Below, piece after piece: positions 1 through 9,960 of a stretch of DNA of 64,000 bases. The notes under the pieces are model-generated. The model had not been told where the DNA came from. It did not search any database and saw only the letters and a list, made by a program, of their open reading frames with translations. The first letter of the stretch is position 1; each line of letters starts with the position of its first letter. The translations under genes were made by a program, and so were the position numbers. This DNA comes from Nageia nagi. Taxonomy: Eukaryota; Pinophyta. The stretch covers positions 170,314,001-170,378,000 of the forward strand of contig JBITNC010000001.1 of assembly GCA_050084985.1 (NCBI GenBank), read 5' to 3'.

Positions 1-398
1 TTCGAAATAACATCGAGGGGTTTCCCATGCTAAACAAATCTTGTTGTTGACTTTGTGAAATGTTTTGTACTTTCATAGATTCATAATTTTTACTCCTAAG
101 CAAATGCAAATATTGTACATTTGTTATTTATTCATATTTATGGAAGGTATAATTGTTAGTATTGATCATACATTTATAACATGAGATGAAGTATCACATT
201 TCCATGTAGAGTCCAATTGAAGGCAACTTACATAGTTGAAATTGAAACTTAATGATGAAAATATGCTTCATTTGTTATATAACTTCATGATTAATGACCA
301 ATCCGTGATGGAAATTTCATTTTATATGATAATAATCAAATACATTAATCAAAAGTATTATATTTATTTTTTTAAAAATAAGATGGCTTTAAAGGTGA
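1..398. other. AT-rich flank, no gene seen
   Basis: AT-rich sequence from the window edge to the first PPR remnant. I see no ORF with recognisable content and no repeat structure. Homology to the PPR cluster cannot be followed to the left of about position 399. Confidence 0.5.
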
Positions 399-612
399 TT
401 GTTACAAATGTCAAACAATTCTCCGACCTTGTGTATTCTTCTAAAGCTCCCATGGTGATACATACTGGAAGAACGTTGGCAAAGGTTGCAAAGTTTGGTT
501 TTACACATGATAATTGTGTCTACTTTAAAGTTTTAGAGCCTTTTCAAGAAAACCCATTTTGTGCATATCATCCGAACATTGCAATCTATAAAACTACATT
601 TCGATAAGGCAA
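399..612 (-). pseudogene. PPR gene fragment, truncated at both ends (copy 1 of tandem cluster)
   Basis: Read on the minus strand, this piece matches the middle PPR motifs of the intact gene at 3803-6232 and of the pseudogene at 1490-2885. Recognisable parts are the segment corresponding to NPFCAYHPNIAIYKT on the opposite frame, the ACxTVGALEEG-like segment, and the LFDKM segment at its left end. Relative to pseudogene copy 2 it lacks about 95-100 bp between the RELFDK part and the VGAPEEG part, close to one PPR unit. The junction lies at a short CTTCT microhomology present at both ends of the missing piece. Its right end (about 600-615) breaks off at the same PPR position as copy 2, so both derive from one already truncated ancestor. 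It is non-coding now. The left boundary is approximate. Confidence 0.75.
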
Positions 613-1489
613 AAAAAAAATTATAAGAAACTCATTTATGTTGTGTCTTGTGAAAAACATGTTGATCCTTTAATAGAGGAATGTTCATGTTAAATCGTTA
701 TTACAAATATATAATCATTACTTGAAACATTTTAATTATTTTTCGATTATAAATGACATGAATTTTTTTATAAGAAATTCGTTTATGTTATGTGCTTAGT
801 AGACAAACCAAATTTACATGAATTATATAATAAAATGGAACTTTGAAAACCTTATAGACCAGACTTTTCACTTCTATCACTAAAAAAATCCAATAATCAA
901 TCTCAACAATAATTTCTAGTAGTTAAATGTACAAAATATGGTCTAATTCCACCCAAAAAATTATTGGTATTTTTATCCAATGGACAGTGCAAAATCTGCA
1001 TCAACCTGTAAAGAAATTAGTACATAGAATTTGGACCCAATTGGCTGATGCAAACATACCCACAAGATAATAGAACAATTCCAAACAAAACGACTGCATC
1101 AAATGATAAAGAAAAAGAGCAAAGTTCAATTAAGAGTTGCTTTACTCTCTTTATACCAAACTACCGGGTTACTAGTACACCTTTCATCGAGTGTTTTCTA
1201 TTTCCTTCAAGCATTTCTCCTTTCTTCTTTGCGATTCGTACACCTCCTCCAGACCTTCACTCGACAATTGTATAGGATTCTTGAAAAATAGTTCAATACC
1301 ATGACTTCGTAGTATTAAAAACAAGGCTTTCACAAATACCTTATCGACAATCAACAACATTGTCTATTTGTACAAATATTTAATAACAGCTCGTTTGGAA
1401 AAAAATGAAATGAAACATGGTTTCCTTTCTACCTGAAAGCATGCATCATATCATTGTGTAAGACTCTTTATAACTTGCATTACTTTGCA
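613..1489. repeat. Intergenic spacer, copy A of the PPR tandem duplication
   Basis: This block is a paralogue of 2886-3802. Shared landmarks in the same order include the stretch around 660-690 (tttaatagaggaatgttcat), the one around 965-1010 (gtgcaaaatctgcatcaacc), the CTCTTTATACCAAA segment near 1148, and the region just before the DYW stop codon. Copy B has an extra insertion near 3590-3660 that contains two related ttgacaa-atgatgt halves. It is the 3' flank of the PPR copies, duplicated together with them. Short plus-strand ORFs here are chance. Confidence 0.8.
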
Positions 1490-2885
1490 TCACCAATAAT
1501 CTCCAGAAGAATATTCTCCATGTTTGAAACGATGGAGTCGGTTCACATCCCTCACAACAATGTCCCTTGCAACAATATTGGAAGATAAACTTGGTTCAAA
1601 TATGGCAGTCATCACTTACTCGAAGGTTCTTCACAACTCTAATAATGGTTCAGGTTGCAACAATCTTGAAGATAAACTTGTTTGCAGTAAAAAAGTCATC
1701 GCATACTCGAAGGCTCTTCACAACTCTAATAATGGTTCAGGTTGCAACAATCTTGAAGATAAACTTGTTTGCAGTAAAAAAGGCATCGCATACTCGAAGG
1801 CTCTTCACAACTCTAATAACGGTTCAAGGGGAGTCTTTAACAACCCGAACACAATTGCCAACTCTACGGTTTACGCTATGCTGGTAGAGAAGCAATTATT
1901 TATCATCAGCCTCCACATCACACAACACAGGTATTGTACTTGGAATATAGCCCGCTGCCTTCATCTCACTCGACAATTTCTCCAATTTTCCATAGATTTC
2001 CTGTGTTTGTGGGTGTGATCCGTCACCTACAAGAAAAGCATGTACCTTTTCTCAACTTCAATCCAACTACATCCAGGTCTCTTCTTGATTATTTCATCAA
2101 TATCCTTACTGCTTGAACATTGTCCCAGCTGTCCACTTCAGCATAAAGAAGAATATAAGATGGAGCATATTTAGGCTCCAACAAAAAAAAAAAGATTTTT
2201 GCCACAAGATTCCCTATTCCTACATTCTTATGTGATCTACAAGCACCAAGCAGACAAATCCAGACACCCAATTCAGTTTTTATGGGCATCTTGACAATGA
2301 AGTTCAAAGCTTCCTCAAGATAACCAGCACGGGCAAGAAGATCAACAATGCATTTATAATTATTCATACCAGGAATAATGCAATAAGAGTCACTCATGCT
2401 ACTAAAGTATTTACAGCCCTCATCCACCAGACCTGCATGGTTGCATGCGAGCAGAACACATATAAAGACTATGCTGTTAAGGTTGGTTCCCAATTGCTTC
2501 ATCAGATCAAGTAGTTTAAGAGCATCCTTGCTATAGCCATGAATTGCATATCCTCCAATCATTGCAGTCCATGAAACTGTGTTTGTATCATGCATCTTGT
2601 CAAACAATTCTCGGGCCTTGTGTATTCTTCCACATTTTGCATAGATGTCTATCAGGGCACTCACAACCACAACATTCGATGCAAAACCATTTTCAACTAC
2701 TCTTTGATGGATGTCCATACCTTCCTCTGGAGCTCCCATGTTGACACATACTGAAAGAACGCTGGCAAAGGTTGCAGAGTTTGGTTTTAAATCTGAAAAT
2801 TGCATTTGCCTAAAAGTCTCTAAAGCCTTTTCAGAAAACTCATTTTCTGCATAGCATGCGATCATTGCAGTCTATGAGACTGAGG
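1490..2885 (-). pseudogene. PLS-DYW PPR pseudogene, 5'-truncated, with frameshift and DYW expansion (copy 2)
   Basis: The minus-strand frame is open for 258 codons from 2865 to 2089 and is closely similar to residues ~415-667 of the intact neighbour. It has two PPR motifs (VSALIDIYAKCGRIHKARE, VSWTAMIGGYAIHGYS), the PGMNNYKCIVDLLARAGY segment and the E-domain segment VWICLLGACRSH. It breaks at the codons for RILMK, where several bases are missing relative to the intact gene's LMKDKRIKK, giving a stop. DYW homology then continues in other frames down to GDYW-stop at 1490-1500. The zinc/deaminase region is expanded as three 87-bp copies, and in the second and third copies the CDDCH motif reads CDDFF. 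The terminal CSC before GDYW reads YSS. The 5' half of the gene is absent: homology stops near 2885 at the same point as in copy 1. It cannot encode an editing factor. Confidence 0.88.
1567..1827 (-). repeat. Three tandem 87-bp copies inside the DYW deaminase segment
   Basis: Units start at about 1567, 1654 and 1741. Units 2 and 3 are nearly identical over 87 bp; unit 1 is more diverged and carries one extra base. Each corresponds to about 29 residues of the DYW domain (RVVKNLRVCDDCHTATKF... region). The intact gene has a single copy at about 3876-3962. The period is a multiple of three, so the expansion itself kept frame. Confidence 0.9.
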
Positions 2886-3802
2886 CATCATGTTTTTATG
2901 AAAAACTCATTTGTCCTGCGAAAAATATGCTGGTCCTTTAATAGAGGAATGTTCATGTTAAATCCTTATATTATTACAAATATATAATCACTACTTATTG
3001 TATAAGAAACTCATTTATGTTACGTGCCTAGCAGGCTTACCAAATTTACATGAATTATATAATAAAATAGATCTTTGAAAGCCTTATACACCAGACTTTT
3101 CACTTCTATCACTAGCGAATTGCAATAATCATTAAATCTGGACAGTAATTTTTAGTAGTTATATATACAAAACATGTTCTAATTCCACCCAAAAATAATT
3201 CTTGGCACTTTTATCCATGGACAGTGCAAAATCTGCATCAACCTATAAAGAAGTTACTACATAGAATTTGGACCCAGATGGCCAATGCAAACATAGGCAC
3301 AAGATAATACAGTGATTCCAAACAAAACAACTGTACAAAATGATAAAGCCAAGAGCAAATTACATTTAAGAGCTGCTCTACTCTCTTTATACCAAAAGTA
3401 CCAGGTTAAGCCCACTAAATAATTTATTGTTGTTTTCTATTTCCTTTCAAGTATTTCTTCTTTCTCTTTGCAATTCTTGCACCTCCTTCTCCACCTCTTC
3501 ACTCTACAACTGTAGAGGATTCTTGAAAAAAAAATCAATACCATGATTCCGTAGTATTAAAAACAAGACTTTCACAAATACCGCATCAATATATGTAGGC
3601 AGTTACGTTCACTTGACAAAATGATGTTGTTAGTTTCGGTTACTTGACAATATGATGTCAGAAATCAACAACATTGTCTATTTGTACAAATATTCAATAA
3701 CAGCATTTTTTGAAAAAAGGAAATAAAACATTGTTTCCCTTCTGCCTGAAAGCATGCACCATGTCATTATGCAAGACTCTTTAGATCTTGCATTACTTTG
3801 CA
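2886..3802. repeat. Intergenic spacer, copy B of the PPR tandem duplication
   Basis: This is the 3' flank of the intact PPR gene and a paralogue of 613-1489. It holds no supportable gene. An internal near-repeat at about 3600-3660 (cacttgacaaaatgatgt / ttacttgacaatatgatgt) is absent from copy A. Any polyadenylation signal of the intact gene should lie in the right part of this block, but I cannot single one out with confidence. Confidence 0.75.
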
Positions 3803-6232
3803 TCACCAATAATCTCCACAAGAACATTCTCCATGTTTGAAATGATGAAATCGGTTCGCATCCCTCACAACAATGTCCCTTGCAACAATCTTGGAGATAA
3901 ACTTGGTTGCAGTATGGCAGTCATCGCATACTCGAAGGTTCTTCACAACTCTAATAACAGTTCCAGGGGGAGTCTTTAACAACCCGAACGCAATTGCCAA
4001 TCTTTCGCTGTGCTGGCAGAGAAGCAATTCTTTATCATCAGCCTCCACATCACGCAACACAGGTATTGTATTTGGAATATACCCCGCTGCTTTAATCTCA
4101 CTCGACAATTTCTCCAATTTTCCATGGATCTCCTGTGTTTGTGGGTGTGATCTGTCTCCTACAATAAAAGCATGTACCTTTTGGTCAACTTCAATCCAAC
4201 TACATCCAGGTGTCTTCTTGATTCTTTTATCTTTCATCAATGTCCTTACTCTTTGAACATCATCCAAGCTGCCCACTTCAGCATAAATATTTGAAAGAAG
4301 AACACAAGATGAAGCATTTTTTGGCTCCAACAAAAGAAGGATTGTTGCCACGAATTCCCCTATTCTTATATTTTTATGTGATCTACAAGCACCAAGCAGA
4401 CACATCCAAACATCCAATTCAGGTTTAATGGGCATCTTGAGAATGAAGTTCAAAGCTTCCTCAAGATAGCCTGCACGGCCAAGAAGGTCAACAATGCATG
4501 TATAATGATTAATCCCAGGAATAATGCAATAAGAGTCCCTCATGCTATTAAAATATTTGCAGCCCTCATCCACTAGACCTGCATGGCTGCATGCAAGTAG
4601 AACACATACAAAGGTTATGCTGTTAGGATTGGTTCCCAAGTGCTTCATCAGATCAAAGAGCTTAAGGGCATCCTTACTGTAGCCATGAATTGCATATCCT
4701 CCAATCATTGCATTACATGAAACTGTGTCTGCGTTATGCATTTTGTCAAACAATGCGCGTGCCTTTTCTACGCTTCCACATTTTGCATACATGTCTACCA
4801 GCGCACTCAGAACCACAACATTCGATAAAAAACCATTTTCAACTACTCTTTGATGGATATCCATACCTTCTTCTAAAGCTCCCACGGTGGCACATACTGG
4901 AAGAATGCTGACAAAGGTTACATAGTCTGGCTTTACCCCTGGCAATTGCATTTGCTTAAAAGTATCCAGGGCCATCTCAGAAAACCCATTTTGTGCATAT
5001 CCTGCGATCATTGCATTCCATGAGACTGCATCTCGATAAGGCATTTTGTCAAACAATTCACGGGCCTTTTCAACGTTTCCGTTTTGTGCATAACCTGCGA
5101 TCATGGCATTCCATGAAACTGTGTCTGCATCATGCATTTTGTCAAACAATTCCCGTGCCTTCTCTACGCGTCCACATTTTGCATACATGTCTACCAGCGC
5201 ACTGACAATCACAACATTCGATGAAAATCCATTCTCAACTACTCTTTGATGGATGTTCATACCTTCTTCTAGAGCTCCCACGGTGGCACATGCTGAAAGA
5301 ATGCTAGCAAAGGTTATATAGTCTGGCTTTACTGCTAACAATTGCATCTGCTTAAAAGTCTCCTGGGCTTTTTCACAATACCCATTTTGTACATATCCTG
5401 TGATCATTGCAGTCCATGAAACTGAATTTCGATGAGGCATTTTGTCAAACAATTCTCGGGCCCTTTCAACGAATCCATTTTGTGCATATCCTGCGATCAT
5501 TGCAGTCCATGAAACAGTGTCTGCATCATGCATTTTGTTAAACAATTCGCGTGCCTTCTCTAGGCTTCCACATTTTGCATACATGTTTACCAGGGCATTC
5601 ACAACCACAACATCTGACAGAAATCCGCTTTTAAAGAGTCTTTGATGTATGTATAAACCCTGTTGCAAATCTCTCAGTTTGGTGCATACTTTGAAAACGA
5701 TTGAAAAGGTGAATTGATCTGGTTGGAGTACTGCTGCTGTTTGCCGCATTTGGTGAAACAGTGTCAATGCCTGACAAAGATAGCCATGTCTTTCGTAACC
5801 TGAAATTATCACATTCCACGAAAAGATGTCTCGTTCGGTTATACAGTCGAAAACATCGCAGGCGTCCGCCAAACTTCCGCACTTGATATACATGTTCATA
5901 AGTCTGTTTTGCAGCAATTTGTTCGTGGAAGGGTCAAATTTAGGTCCGATGCGATTGATAAGTGAATGAAGGAGCTTGCCCTGTGGAAGCGCATTGTGGG
6001 CGATGCAGATCTGCAGGAGTTGAAGACATGTTGAAGAGCGTAGCGAGTAGTGTGTATCTGTATTTGCAGTGAGTAAAATGTGCATTGCGTCCTTCAATCG
6101 CCTTTCTCGATAGAGTTGTGAGAGAGTGATATTAATATCATTTTGATGGGTTAGTGATGAAATTGTATGACTGTGAAAACAAAAGACCATGGCCTTCAAA
6201 AGCGAAGGAGGTGGAGGTGGTCTTATGGCCAT
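3803..6232 (-). CDS. PLS-class PPR protein with E and DYW domains (organellar RNA C-to-U editing factor), 809 aa
   Basis: Intronless 809-codon ORF. Residues 1-31 lack acidic residues and contain PPPPP, R, K, S and T, consistent with an organelle transit peptide. PPR motifs of P, L and S type fill about 34-600; clear cores are NALVNMYAKCGSLEKARELF (212-231) and several VSW(T/N)AMI(A/G)GYAQNG. An E/E+ region follows (about 606-690: VWMCLLGACRSHKN, PGCSWIEVDQKVHAFIVGD), then a DYW domain (about 696-809). The DYW deaminase signatures are present: HSE at 741-743, CDDCH at 769-773, CSC at 803-805 and terminal GDYW. In this family PPR motifs read a specific RNA sequence and the DYW domain deaminates a cytidine in chloroplast or mitochondrial transcripts; the target here is unknown. 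Residues 303-381 and 435-513 are near-identical, a recent 132-residue internal duplication. The first ATG is chosen; Met15 is an alternative. The intact frame beside two decayed tandem copies suggests it is the retained copy. Length is typical for the class. Confidence 0.95.
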   Translation of the reverse strand: MAIRPPPPPSLLKAMVFCFHSHTISSLTHQNDINITLSQLYRERRLKDAMHILLTANTDTHYSLRSSTCLQLLQICIAHNALPQGKLLHSLINRIGPKFDPSTNKLLQNRLMNMYIKCGSLADACDVFDCITERDIFSWNVIISGYERHGYLCQALTLFHQMRQTAAVLQPDQFTFSIVFKVCTKLRDLQQGLYIHQRLFKSGFLSDVVVVNALVNMYAKCGSLEKARELFNKMHDADTVSWTAMIAGYAQNGFVERARELFDKMPHRNSVSWTAMITGYVQNGYCEKAQETFKQMQLLAVKPDYITFASILSACATVGALEEGMNIHQRVVENGFSSNVVIVSALVDMYAKCGRVEKARELFDKMHDADTVSWNAMIAGYAQNGNVEKARELFDKMPYRDAVSWNAMIAGYAQNGFSEMALDTFKQMQLPGVKPDYVTFVSILPVCATVGALEEGMDIHQRVVENGFLSNVVVLSALVDMYAKCGSVEKARALFDKMHNADTVSCNAMIGGYAIHGYSKDALKLFDLMKHLGTNPNSITFVCVLLACSHAGLVDEGCKYFNSMRDSYCIIPGINHYTCIVDLLGRAGYLEEALNFILKMPIKPELDVWMCLLGACRSHKNIRIGEFVATILLLLEPKNASSCVLLSNIYAEVGSLDDVQRVRTLMKDKRIKKTPGCSWIEVDQKVHAFIVGDRSHPQTQEIHGKLEKLSSEIKAAGYIPNTIPVLRDVEADDKELLLCQHSERLAIAFGLLKTPPGTVIRVVKNLRVCDDCHTATKFISKIVARDIVVRDANRFHHFKHGECSCGDYW
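4694..5326 (-). repeat. 396-bp internal repeat in the PPR tract
   Basis: The DNA encoding residues 303-434 is followed by a second copy encoding 435-513 and beyond, offset by exactly 396 bp (132 codons, about four PPR motifs). The segments starting PDYITFASIL and PDYVTFVSIL, both with CATVGALEEGM and IHQRVVENGF, are nearly the same. This indicates growth of the RNA-binding tract by unequal crossing-over or slippage in units of whole PPR motifs. Confidence 0.88.
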
Positions 6233-6261
6233 CTATTTCTATTTCTGTTTCTACCTCTGCT

Positions 6262-6271
6262 AATATATATT
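6262..6271 (-). promoter_or_regulatory. Possible TATA-like element upstream of the PPR gene
   Basis: AATATATATT lies about 30 bp before the ATG on the coding strand. It is too close to the ATG for a normal 5' UTR unless transcription starts near the start codon. Editing-factor genes are often TATA-less, so this may be chance. Confidence 0.2.
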
Positions 6272-6543
6272 CAGAATGCCGAGATGATCTCTTTCAGCAA
6301 ATGTAGCATTGATACGTGGACGAAATAGTCAATCAGTGGTGGATCTCGTTAAATGAAGTCGAGCTAATTTTTTATCAATTAAATTTTAATTTTTTTTTTT
6401 AAATATAAAAATTGAAAATCGACAATGTTTAAAGTATTTTTGTTTTATCATCTTAAAATTTTATTTGGCGTTGGCTTCAAAATTCTCTCCTCAAAAGTCT
6501 AGTAAGTTTTGGTAGGGTCCGCAAATGTTTTTCAATGCAAGAT

Positions 6544-6594
6544 TAATCCCACTTTGATAAACCTTCTAGAAAAAGGTTAATCGAAGTGGGATTA
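6544..6594. repeat. Inverted repeat (hairpin), about 22-bp arms, upstream of the PPR gene
   Basis: TAATCCCACTTTGATAAACC on the left pairs with GGTTAATCGAAGTGGGATTA on the right across a short CTTCTAGAAAAA centre, with two mismatches. Related single motifs (gattaacc, ttcaattaacc, ttcgattaacac) recur at about 6590, 6790, 6822 and 6850. It lies about 310 bp upstream of the PPR start codon. It may be a small foldback repeat or a decayed MITE. Confidence 0.7.
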
Positions 6595-7429
6595 ACCCTT
6601 TTTCTATTTTAAATAGAAACCATGTCAAGAGTGTTCTATGTTGAAATCGATGGTATGCTGGTCAAAACAATGGAATTTTCTACCATAGATGCAAATTCGA
6701 ATCTTTGTAAATCCATTTTGACACCTACTAGGTCCAACACTTAGTTTTTTTTCACCAGTTTTTTTTCACCATTTTTAATAATCGTAGTTCAATTAACCTA
6801 AAAGGGATAAACAAAGTGTGATTAACCCTAAAATTGATAAATGCAGTTCGATTAACACTGAATCAGAAAATTTCCTGACATACTCGAAAAGTGCAGCACA
6901 TCAGATTTGTCAAAGGTACAGGGGAATTCTAGAGGCTAGATAGCCAACGCCATTTTATTTACTATGTTTTTATTTTAAATCAATTCAAATTTTATTTTAA
7001 GTTAATAAAGGGGTGGATGGGAGGGTGAAGCAAAGCATCACACAAGTTAATCAATCATGAGTTAAAGTATTAAGGTTTTGAATAAGTCATGTGAAAACAT
7101 TACCATGGATAAGATAAATAGGCTATAGGAGCATGAATGTCGAAGCAATCAAATTGACATGTCATCACGTCATACCATTCAAAGCACACCAATTTCAGTA
7201 TAATGGGTATTATATCAATGCATGGACGATTATTACAATCGATAAAGCACTTGTTTGTAGCAAGAAGAGTGTCTAATAGCTAAGGCTCCCAATTTGGAAG
7301 AATGTCAGGTAAACAAAGAAAGGCGAAGCCAAAATAAAGAGTGGATTTCAAAAAGAGTGAATTGGTATGGTCTATTTTGTGCAGAGGAGGAGTTGGTGGT
7401 TTCATTTATTAACTTAAGGAGCATATAGG
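6595..7429. other. AT-rich intergenic region
   Basis: No gene recognised. Apart from the dispersed gattaac-type motifs in its first 270 bp I see no repeat or ORF worth listing. Confidence 0.45.
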
Positions 7430-8323
7430 AATATATCCATGATAATCAAAAGAAGTTGGAAAAATGGGAATGTCAAGGTAAATGGAATTAAATTTACTAT
7501 TTCTTCTAGACTAATTCTTAAGGCCATGAACATGGAATTAGAAGGTGTAAAGTTCACAAGGGATAAAAGGGTATCTAAAAAGGAAGTAGAGGCTTGATGT
7601 GAAGAAGGGGATGTCCTTGAGAAGATTGCATATGGATACCTAAGGTTGGCCTTACCGACTCCATGGGATGAACTTACGATGATCATAATCAAATTGTTAA
7701 TTGTTAAAGGTAAATACTTGTACTTAAATGAGTATCACTTTGTTTTGTTGGCTCATTTCAAATAGAAGCAAAAGATCAATATGACATAATTTCTCTATCA
7801 CTTGTTGGCCAACAATACCAAGAAGAAATCAAAATTACCATTGCATCAAGGACTTATGAATATTCTCTTTATTCACTCTAAGGAAGGGCTACCAATCATC
7901 TCTCCATGGAAGGAAATTATGCAGGAAGAAGACATGGTGAAGGAGGGGGATGCCCTTCGAGCAATTAGAGAAGAATATAGATCATCAGAATCTAGAGATT
8001 TGATAATCAAGAAAATTCTTAAGATGAGCGATGATTGAAATAAACGTTGAAGGAAATTGATTATGTTAAAATTAGACAATGAAGAGGAGGGATGCACAAA
8101 ATATTCAATGACAAATGGAATAGGGGAGAAGAAGGTTCAATCAACATCAAAGAAATGGAAGGTACCAAGATCCTCTACAATAAATATGTCTTTAGACATA
8201 ATAGCAACCCATTTGAAAAATGATCTGATGAAAGTTTCCAAGTGTTGTTCAAGGGACCTAAGAGAAGAAAGAGATGTTTTCAAAAAGGAACTATTGTGTT
8301 TAGAAGGATCAGACTTCTCCTGA
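7430..8323 (+). pseudogene. Decayed ORF of a plant repeat-associated hypothetical family, single frame with stops
   Basis: One plus-strand frame runs from about 7430 through 7526 (MNMELEGVKFTRDKRVSKKE), 7802 (MLANNTKKKSKLPLHQGL) and 8057 to 8323 with no frameshift and five internal stops (near 7599, 7764, 7785, 8036 and 8048). Recognisable stretches are LRLALPTPWDE, GKYLYLNEYHFVLLAHF, LPLHQGLMNILFIHSKEGLP and a charged, probably helical C-terminal part. This pattern resembles hypothetical proteins that recur in conifer and other plant genomes and are sometimes labelled putative plant transposon proteins; that assignment is from memory and tentative. No catalytic motif is evident. Its 3' flank is cut by copia element E1 a few bases further on. 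The function is unknown. Confidence 0.5.
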
Positions 8324-8351
8324 AGGTTATGGTGAGCCTCGGAGTGGTAGT

Positions 8352-8899
8352 TGTGGGGAATAAGACTAACACACTAATTCCTTAATATCCCAAGACTATA
8401 GAAAGCTCACTCTTAACATCAATTAGCAAAGCATAACATTGTGATAACAATCTCACAAACTCATTCACACAATTTATACAAGTGATTATAGTGGTTCCTC
8501 CCACAAGGGTGAGAGTAGTCCACTCTTAATGCTATAATCCTTTACTTCTCAATATAACTCTTACAATGCTAAGAAGCTCTTCCTCTCCCTATCTCTCTAA
8601 AAACTAACAATATTTCTCTACTACAAACTTAAGTGAATAACAATGAGGGGAATCCCTCTATTTATAGGAGAAATCCACACTTTGGGTCACCCTATTATCC
8701 AAGATGCATACCAGGACCCAATGGGCAAGCTTTCCCTTTATCATAGGGATAAGCATGCCTTACAAGTGGGTTGTGTGTGGGGTAAGTCTCTTTAATTCTT
8801 TATTTACTTAAATACTTGGGAAAGTATTTAAGTGAATAACATTATGAAGGTTACATTTTTTCTAGATACATAACACAGTATGCATTATACATTCTAACA
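8352..8899 (-). repeat. E1 3' LTR
   Basis: 548 bp. In element sense it begins TGTTAGAATGTATAATGCAT and ends CCCCACA. It has the same length as the right LTR and keeps a TATAAATAG box at 8658-8666. Confidence 0.92.
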
Positions 8900-8911
8900 C
8901 TCACCCTTAAT
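8900..8911 (-). other. E1 polypurine tract
   Basis: ATTAAGGGTGAG in element sense directly precedes the 3' LTR. E2 has ATTAAGGGGGAG at the equivalent place. This is the expected plus-strand primer of an LTR element. Confidence 0.7.
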
Positions 8912-9960
8912 GCAATATTGGGGGTAGAGAGAAGAGAAGATAGAGACTGAGAGAGTTCTCCTCCATAATAGATACAAGTGGAGATGAGAACTTGTACATC
9001 ATTGAAAAGTAACAAGATCTTAAATAAAGCTTACTATTTTACTATTTAACAATGGTTTACAATACAATCATTAACCACAACTGGTTTTATTGTACAAAGT
9101 AATCATTCAACAACAAGTTGGCATGATAAGCTTTCATGAGCTTGCCCACCCAAAGCAAATAACTTACACTCTCAAAAAGAAACCTGCAAGCTACAAGAAA
9201 CTCATAAATTAGATCAATCAAATGCATTATATAAACATTCATATCAATATAAGATAAATGAATCAAGTAATACCATCCATAAATTGATCAATGGTGCACT
9301 GTACATCATCACGAAGATGCCAAGCCAATACTCATAGTCATCTGCTATATAAAAATTGATTAATATAAAAAATAGAGCATAAGCACGTATGAATTCCTCA
9401 TAAATGGATAACTAAATAGTGCCAGAATGCACATTATGATTCCTCACTTATGGATAATTAAAATAGTACTAGCAAAAGTCATCATATGCTCAAAAAATGT
9501 ACAGCTAGTTCCTCACACAAAGTGAACTAACCATGAAGGAGTACACAAAACTATCAACACTATACAACCAAAAAAATCTTCCTAGGGATGAAGTTATCAT
9601 CACATACATGAATTCAACAAGAATTCAACCTTCACTCCCCCTTGAGGATAACTTCACTAACCAAAAGAAACTTCCAAACCTTGCACAATGTAGTTTCTTA
9701 AGCGATCTAGTGAATGAATCAATAGAGTCTAAGTTAGATTGACAAAGTTATAGTTGTACCATCTAGAACTTTCTCCCTGATATAATATTCTTAGATTTGT
9801 GGTGTAATATAAGTCATCATGAAGATGCCAATCCAATACTTATATTCACTTGTTGTATGATCAATGTATATCCATTGTATACGCATAAAAAATGATCAAC
9901 AATATAACAACCCTCTTAAGGATGAAGTAGTCATCATAGACATGAATTCAATAGTCACTC
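8912..9960 (-). other. E1 3' untranslated region
   Basis: Non-coding sequence between RNase H and the 3' LTR, homologous to 29693-30468 in E2. It includes two to three decayed copies (about 9370-9500) of a unit with CCTCAtaaATGGATAACTAAA that is better preserved in E2. Confidence 0.7.

Noticed and set aside
1048-1291. Two plus-strand ORFs (75 and 62 codons)
   Set aside because: They lie in the duplicated spacer, are not conserved as frames in the paralogous spacer at 3310-3530, and have no motif.
1524-2018. 164-codon plus-strand ORF with repeated GCNNLEDKLVCSKK
   Set aside because: It is the antisense reading of the triplicated DYW segment; the real homology is on the minus strand.
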